Source: an uncultured Clostridiaceae bacterium
GTDB taxonomy: Bacteria > Bacillota > Clostridia > Clostridiales > Oxobacteraceae
Length of the DNA stretch: 10,889 bases
Direction of reading: 5' to 3'
Assembly (NCBI GenBank): GCA_937900065.1
Contig: CALCDS010000191.1
Location: forward strand, 1-10,889
The notes beneath the pieces were generated by a model. That model saw only the letters and a list, made by a program, of their open reading frames with translations, made no database searches and was not told where the DNA came from. This document shows, piece by piece, positions 6,528 through 10,889 of the stretch (positions within the stretch are counted from its first letter, which is position 1; each line of letters opens with the position of its first letter). The position numbers and the translations under genes are program-made.

Positions 6528-7972
6528 GGGAGGAAATTTTCCGGCTTGAGAGGGTCACGCAGATAGTCGGCGGCGTAACGCTTCTGGATGATCTCAATTT
6601 GCATATTTTTAAAGGCGAGATAATGGGGCTCGTATGCATAAATGCACATGGCAAGGAAGCTTTGGTAAAGCTTTTATGCCAGAATGTCCCGATACATTAC
6701 GGCCGGGTCTATTTCCAGGAAACCCTGGTAAACAATTATGAGCACAGTTCAATGAGCATGAACAAGGTCTCGGTCATAGAAAAGCAAAGCTCCCTTGTGG
6801 AGGATCTAACGGTTTCCGATAATATTTTCATAATGCGCAGGGGATTTAAAAAATATCTTATCAACCGCAAGATATTGAATGAACAGTTTGAAAAAATTGC
6901 TGAAGAGTTGGACATTGATATTGACGGCAGCCAGATGGTATCCAATCTATCATTTTTTGAAAAGTGTGTTGTGGAGCTTCTAAAGGCTGTCATCACGGAT
7001 GCAAAGCTTATTGTGATCCGCGATATCAGCAACTTTATAAGTGCGACCGATATCTTTAAAATACATGATTTGATACGGCATTTTTCAAAGCTTGGCATCT
7101 CATTTTTGTACATCTGTAACCATCATGAGGAAGCCTTTAAAATTTGTGATAGGATATCTTTGATGGAAAACGGTAAGATATTGAAGATCTTAAATAAAAA
7201 GGAATTCAAAGATGAGATGATTACGCCGTATACACTTGATTTCAGCATAAAGGAATCCTCAGCAATACATAAAATAAGCCGGAATGGAATTCTAAAATTC
7301 ACGGATGTATCAACGGAAAATATAAAGGATATGAGCTTTACCATAGAAAAGGGAGAATGTGTTGTTTTTTTGGATATGAACAACACTATCTTAACCGATA
7401 TAGTCAGGTTGATGCTAAACGAGATAAAGCCTTTAAAGGGCAGGATCTTGCTGGACGGATTTGAGTGCACGGATAAAAGGTTCAATTTGAAAAAGAGGGT
7501 TTGCTTTATACAGGAGAATCCGATTCAAACAATGCTTTTTAAAGGCATGAGCTATATTGACAATCTATGTTTTCTGCTTGGGAAAAAATACCCCGACATA
7601 TGGCTTAACAACAATATAAAAAAGAGCATCATACAGGAATACGGGCCTTTGATCGGGGAGGATATATATGCCAACGATATTACGAGGATAGCTCCCTTAT
7701 CGCTGTACAATCTGATATATTACAGGGTGCATTTGTACCACCCTGACATAGTATTTTGCATGCAGCCTTTTTCAGGCGCAGATATGTATTTAAGGCACCA
7801 TATAATCGAATTGATAAACCAGCTTCGCAAAAAAAAGATCACGGTTGTAATACTGTCGGTCAACCTTTCCGATACTTTGACTGTTGCAGACAGGCTTATG
7901 CTTATAGAAAGAGGACAACTTCGCAAAGAATACAGAAGCGAGGAATTTCATTTCTTTCGTGCAAACCAATAA
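6524..7972 (+). CDS. Degenerate RbsA-type double ABC ATPase (probable pseudo-ATPase)
   Basis: This 482-aa protein has the length and tandem-domain layout of RbsA/MglA sugar-importer ATPases. It aligns residue for residue, without net gaps, with the intact RbsA-type protein of this window over the first 200 positions (about one third identical over the first 60, by hand). Its catalytic sites are broken. Walker A 38-46 is CINAHGKEA instead of GENGAGKST, with lysine kept and Ser/Thr lost. Residue 87 is K instead of the Q-loop Gln. Walker B 166-167 is RD instead of DE, and switch residue 199 is N instead of H. In domain two the P-loop (282-290) is unrecognisable, the signature is LSLYN instead of LSGGN (392-396), and Walker B ends M413-Q414 instead of DE. 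The frame is intact, has a strong ribosome site (AGGGGGG, 6508-6514) and overlaps the kinase gene as ATGA, so it is probably expressed. A regulatory role is inferred. Confidence 0.85.
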   Translation: MREEIFRLERVTQIVGGVTLLDDLNLHIFKGEIMGLVCINAHGKEALVKLLCQNVPIHYGRVYFQETLVNNYEHSSMSMNKVSVIEKQSSLVEDLTVSDNIFIMRRGFKKYLINRKILNEQFEKIAEELDIDIDGSQMVSNLSFFEKCVVELLKAVITDAKLIVIRDISNFISATDIFKIHDLIRHFSKLGISFLYICNHHEEAFKICDRISLMENGKILKILNKKEFKDEMITPYTLDFSIKESSAIHKISRNGILKFTDVSTENIKDMSFTIEKGECVVFLDMNNTILTDIVRLMLNEIKPLKGRILLDGFECTDKRFNLKKRVCFIQENPIQTMLFKGMSYIDNLCFLLGKKYPDIWLNNNIKKSIIQEYGPLIGEDIYANDITRIAPLSLYNLIYYRVHLYHPDIVFCMQPFSGADMYLRHHIIELINQLRKKKITVVILSVNLSDTLTVADRLMLIERGQLRKEYRSEEFHFFRANQ

Positions 7973-7999
7973 GCGTACTTTTTTGGTACGCTTTTTTTT
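7971..7999 (+). terminator. Intrinsic terminator after the pseudo-ATPase gene
   Basis: AAGCGTAC (7971-7978) and GTACGCTT (7986-7993) form a perfect 8-bp stem with a short T-rich loop. A run of eight T (7992-7999) follows. The stem begins one base after the stop codon. It separates the Etf/regulatory block from the transporter genes. Confidence 0.9.
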
Positions 8000-8267
8000 A
8001 TGGAAAGAATATTGATTTTTGATATGCAAAACAAGGCAAGAAAACTTTTCTACTTATGCGATATAATCTCCCAAAAATACACCCTATAAAACCAAAGTAT
8101 AACCCCTTATTATATAGATGCTTAAATGATATATTTATATTGTAGACAGAATTGTGCGAATTATCTACTTTTTATCTTTTGATATGGCAGCACAAATAAG
8201 TTTAGGCTGTCAGTTCCAACAGGCTCTATTTAACTCAATTCATTTCAAGAAAAGATAGGTGAATCTT
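8000..8267. promoter_or_regulatory. Regulatory spacer upstream of the sugar ABC transporter
   Basis: This region is AT-rich and non-coding. AATATTGATTTTTGA at 8008-8022 nearly repeats the element at 251-266. A perfect -10 hexamer TATAAT is at 8062-8067, but the base positions 17 bp upstream (8039-8044) do not resemble a -35 box, as in activator-dependent promoters. TTTTGATATG occurs twice (8017-8026 and 8177-8186). A weak alternative promoter is TTGTAG (8140-8145), 16 bp, TATCTA (8162-8167). No riboswitch or small gene was recognised. Confidence 0.45.
8062..8067 (+). promoter_or_regulatory. Candidate -10 box for the sugar transporter genes
   Basis: TATAAT is a perfect match with no good -35 partner. 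The shared element at 8008-8022 would be centred about 59 bp before the expected start (near 8074), a usual place for an activator site. It implies a leader of about 190 nt. The hexamer alone could arise by chance in such AT-rich DNA. Confidence 0.35.
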
Positions 8268-9785
8268 ATGCAGGATTATATAGTCGAGATTGAGCATCTC
8301 AATAAAAGTTTTCCAGGCGTAAAAGCGCTTGATGATGTTTCATTTAACCTAAAACCGGGTGAGGTTATGGCACTTTTAGGTGAAAACGGTGCCGGCAAAT
8401 CTACACTGGTGAAAATACTGAGCGGCGTTTATACAAAAGACAGCGGCAATATAAAAATTTTCGGCCAGAGGGTGGATGATCTCAATCCTAAAAAAGCACA
8501 GGAGATGGGAGTGGCAATAATACACCAGGAATTGAACCTGTGCCCGCATCTTTCAGTGGCTGAGAATATTTTTTTGGGACGTGAAATAACGCATTCACGT
8601 ATTTTATCCGATAAGGAGATGAATAAAGAGGCAAAGTCCATTCTCGATAGATTGAACATAGATATTCCGCCGGAAACAATCGTTGGGGACCTTGCGGTTT
8701 CCAAACGGCAGATGGTTGAGATTGCTAAAGCGCTTTCAATAAATGCAAAGATACTCATCATGGATGAGCCGACTTCAGCATTGACATCCAAGGAGATCAA
8801 CGAGCTTTTCAAGATAATAAGGAAGCTGAAGGAAGAAGGCTGCGGCATAATATACATTTCCCATCGGTTGGAGGAACTGCAATATATAGCCGACAGGGTG
8901 ACCATCATGCGTGACGGCAAATATATAACGTCCATGAATTTTTCCGATACAAACATGAAAGAGATAATCACATATATGGTGGGCCGTGAAATCAAGGAAA
9001 AGTTCCCAAGAATAAATGTGAAACGGGGCAAAAAGATACTTCAGGTCAATAATTTAAATGCAGGCAGGCTGGTTAGAAACATCAATTTTGAACTGTATGA
9101 GGGTGAAATCGTCGGAGTAGCGGGATTGATGGGAGCCGGCCGTACCGAAACCATGCGTGCGATCTTTGGAATCGACCGCAAGGATTCAGGCGAGATAATT
9201 TTAGACGGCAAACCGCTTAACATCAATAGGCCTCAGGATGCCATCAAGGCCGGAATCGTGCTTGTGCCGGAAGATAGAAAAAGAGACGGCTTGTGTACTA
9301 AATTAAGCGTTCATGACAATATTGCTCTGCCAAACCTTGATATACTTTGCGATTCAGCCGGAGTTGTGGATAAAAGAAAAGAGAGGACAATGGTTGAAAA
9401 GGCTGTAGAAGAACTCATGATAAAGCTTCCAAATTATGATGTAAATGCAGACAGCTTATCCGGAGGCAACCAGCAGAAACTTATTGTGAGCAAATGGCTT
9501 GCCAGGAATTCGCGTGTGGTGCTGTTTGATGAACCTACAAGAGGCATCGATGTTGCCGCAAAGGTTGAGATCTACAATATAATGAATGATTTGAAAAAGC
9601 GTGGGATAGGAGTTTTATTTGTTTCCTCGGAAATGCAGGAAATCGTGGGTATAAGCGATAGGATACTTGTGATGTGCGACGGCAGGATAACCGGAGAGCT
9701 TGATTATAAGGATGCAAGCCAGAGCCTTATCCTTGAATATGCCACCAAATTTGATACCAAAATCGATGATGTGGCTATCGCTTAA
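8268..9785 (+). CDS. Sugar ABC importer ATP-binding protein, RbsA/MglA type (CUT2)
   Basis: This 505-aa tandem ATPase energises uptake by an RbsC-type permease at the cytoplasmic face. Domain one is complete: Walker A GENGAGKST (38-46), Q87, signature LAVSKRQ (142-148), Walker B LIMDEP (163-168) and switch H199. Domain two has the family's usual degenerate P-loop GLMGAGRTE (286-294), signature LSGGNQQ (397-403) and Walker B VLFDEPTRGID (418-428). I prefer ATG 8268 because AGGTGA (8257-8262) ends 5 nt before it. The in-frame GTG at 8259 overlaps that site and would add only three residues. Substrate cannot be told from an ATPase; ribose, galactose, xylose and other monosaccharide systems share this architecture. 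The permease gene starts 34 nt downstream. Confidence 0.95.
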   Translation: MQDYIVEIEHLNKSFPGVKALDDVSFNLKPGEVMALLGENGAGKSTLVKILSGVYTKDSGNIKIFGQRVDDLNPKKAQEMGVAIIHQELNLCPHLSVAENIFLGREITHSRILSDKEMNKEAKSILDRLNIDIPPETIVGDLAVSKRQMVEIAKALSINAKILIMDEPTSALTSKEINELFKIIRKLKEEGCGIIYISHRLEELQYIADRVTIMRDGKYITSMNFSDTNMKEIITYMVGREIKEKFPRINVKRGKKILQVNNLNAGRLVRNINFELYEGEIVGVAGLMGAGRTETMRAIFGIDRKDSGEIILDGKPLNINRPQDAIKAGIVLVPEDRKRDGLCTKLSVHDNIALPNLDILCDSAGVVDKRKERTMVEKAVEELMIKLPNYDVNADSLSGGNQQKLIVSKWLARNSRVVLFDEPTRGIDVAAKVEIYNIMNDLKKRGIGVLFVSSEMQEIVGISDRILVMCDGRITGELDYKDASQSLILEYATKFDTKIDDVAIA

Positions 9786-9819
9786 TTGATAATACAAATA
9801 AACTTTAGGAGAGTAAAAA

Positions 9820-10857
9820 ATGAAAAAGAGAGAAAATCAGAATTTCTTAAAAAGAATAATGGCAATCAGAGGGATGGGTCAGGTCGTAACCGTAGCTTTT
9901 GGTCTTATTGTGCTTTGTATTGTTTTTGGAATTTTAAATCCAACCTTCTTTTCAAGCCGGAATGTCGGCAATCTGCTTCGCCAGATTGCACCTATTCTTT
10001 TGATAGGCATAGGGCAGTCATATGTTCTGATTACAGGAAATATTGATCTTTCGATAGGATCCGTAGTCGGGATGAGCTGCATGATTTCCGCTACTATGAT
10101 GACAAAGGGCGCCAATCCGTGGGTCGCGGTCATAATAACATATATATGCTGCATAGTTGTCGGAGCATTGAACGGGCAGCTTGTTGCAGCCTGCAAACTG
10201 CCCCCGTTTATAGCAACGCTCGGCACCATGACGATTGCAAGGGGCATTGCCCAGATCGTAAACAACAACTACAATACCGACTCCATAGGAAGTGCTGCGG
10301 AAGGTTTCAAGGACTTTTTCTACTATGGCAAGACTTTGGGCATATATAATACAATATGGATTACGATAGTGATGTGGCTGATATTTAATTTTATACTGAG
10401 CAAAACCCGTTCAGGCCGTTATGTTTATGCACTGGGCAGCAATATAGAAGCTTCGAGGCTTTCAGGCGTCAATATAATTTCAACTACGACAAAGGCGTAT
10501 GTGGTAAGCTCGATATGCGCCTGCACGGTAGGGCTCGTAATCTGTGCAACAAGCGGCATGGGCACTATGGATGCCGGAAACGGCTATGAGATGTATGCTG
10601 TTGCGGCATCGGTGATAGGCGGCGTAAGCACGCTTGGCGGACAAGGCATACTGCTTGGGACAGTGATCGGTGCTTCCATCTGGGGCGTTCTTCAAAACGG
10701 GCTGCAATTTGCAGGCGCACCGGTTGCCATCCGTAACATAGTGATAGGGATAATAGTTGTAATATCGGTGCTGCTTGATGTGGTCGTAAGATCAGGCAAA
10801 CCGAGGAGGAAAAGGATAAAGAGCGAGGTCGCTCAGGACAATGAAATTAAAGCATAA
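9820..10857 (+). CDS. Sugar ABC importer permease, RbsC type (CUT2)
   Basis: This 345-aa polytopic membrane protein forms the transport channel paired with the ATPase encoded just upstream. Hydrophobic segments run through most of its length (first near 22-39, last near 305-323). Family markers are ITGNIDLSIGSVVG (71-84), LPPFIATLGTM (127-137), the cytoplasmic coupling region YALGSNIEASRLSG (204-217) and GGVSTLGGQG (267-276). The tail (324-345) is basic then acidic and should be cytoplasmic. AGGAGAG at 9807-9813 lies 6 nt before the ATG. A periplasmic-type binding lipoprotein would be expected as partner and is not present in the window; it may follow after the window's end. Substrate is unassigned. 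Confidence 0.95.
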   Translation: MKKRENQNFLKRIMAIRGMGQVVTVAFGLIVLCIVFGILNPTFFSSRNVGNLLRQIAPILLIGIGQSYVLITGNIDLSIGSVVGMSCMISATMMTKGANPWVAVIITYICCIVVGALNGQLVAACKLPPFIATLGTMTIARGIAQIVNNNYNTDSIGSAAEGFKDFFYYGKTLGIYNTIWITIVMWLIFNFILSKTRSGRYVYALGSNIEASRLSGVNIISTTTKAYVVSSICACTVGLVICATSGMGTMDAGNGYEMYAVAASVIGGVSTLGGQGILLGTVIGASIWGVLQNGLQFAGAPVAIRNIVIGIIVVISVLLDVVVRSGKPRRKRIKSEVAQDNEIKA

Positions 10858-10867
10858 AGCTTTAATT
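10845..10867 (+). other. Hairpin spanning the permease stop codon
   Basis: AATTAAAGC (10845-10853) and GCTTTAATT (10859-10867) form a perfect 9-bp AT-rich stem around a 5-nt loop. The stop codon (10855-10857) lies in that loop. No T-run follows, so it is a poor terminator. It could be an mRNA-stabilising or processing structure between permease and a following binding-protein gene. Confidence 0.4.
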
Positions 10868-10889
10868 ATATAGTATATCCGGTTTAAAA

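Noticed and set aside
6524..7972. Reading the degenerate RbsA-like gene as a pseudogene
   Set aside because: It has no internal stop or frameshift, keeps full family length, has a strong ribosome site and overlaps the kinase gene as ATGA. Motif loss is selective for catalytic residues.
7756..8022. 88-aa plus-strand open frame running through the terminator
   Set aside because: It is out of frame within the pseudo-ATPase gene, spans the intrinsic terminator and has a composition typical of shadow frames.
8429..9031. 200-aa minus-strand open frame inside the RbsA-type gene
   Set aside because: It lies wholly antisense to a gene with unmistakable ABC motifs, shows no recognisable domain and has no ribosome site context that I can support.
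1..10889. CRISPR array, tRNA, rRNA, insertion sequence or phage attachment site
   Set aside because: No regularly spaced repeats, cloverleaf sequences, transposase or integrase coding or terminal inverted repeats were seen on either strand.

Overview
The window looks like chromosomal DNA of an anaerobic low-G+C Firmicute, most likely a member of the Clostridia. The basis is AT-rich spacers, strong purine-rich Shine-Dalgarno sites, frequent ATA and AGG codons, an electron-confurcating Etf/dehydrogenase set typical of anaerobes, and a YesM/YesN-type two-component pair. No species can be named from the sequence alone. All eight protein-coding genes lie on the + strand.

Region 1 (1-386) is a non-coding regulatory region. 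It has a near-consensus promoter (TTGACA, 17 bp, TATGAT at 205-233) wrapped in a perfect 12-bp inverted repeat, then a leader with two overlapping hairpins and diverged repeats. Region 2 (387-3776) is a tight three-gene block: EtfB, EtfA with an N-terminal one-cluster ferredoxin domain, and a GlcD/LctD-family FAD dehydrogenase. It matches lctBCD of Acetobacterium woodii, which oxidises lactate with NAD+ at the expense of reduced ferredoxin. Region 3 (3868-7972) holds an AraC-type response regulator (YesN type), a short YesM-type histidine kinase with almost no extracellular part, and a protein collinear with RbsA-type double ABC ATPases in which both ATPase sites are degraded. A clear intrinsic terminator (7971-7999) closes this block. 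Region 4 (8000-8267) is a second regulatory spacer. Region 5 (8268-10857) encodes an intact RbsA-type sugar ABC ATPase and an RbsC-type permease. The substrate-binding protein is not in the window and may lie just beyond it.

My reading is that the regulatory block senses sugar or transporter state and controls the CUT2-type importer, and possibly the hydroxyacid dehydrogenase operon as well. The most unusual item is the dead RbsA paralogue. It is translationally coupled to a kinase that lacks an extracellular sensor and sits next to a live RbsA/RbsC pair. This suggests, as inference only, a signalling module in which a pseudo-ATPase reports on the permease or ligand to an intramembrane-type kinase. 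A shared AT-rich element (AATATTGATTTTTGA-like) in both regulatory spacers is a candidate site for the common regulator.
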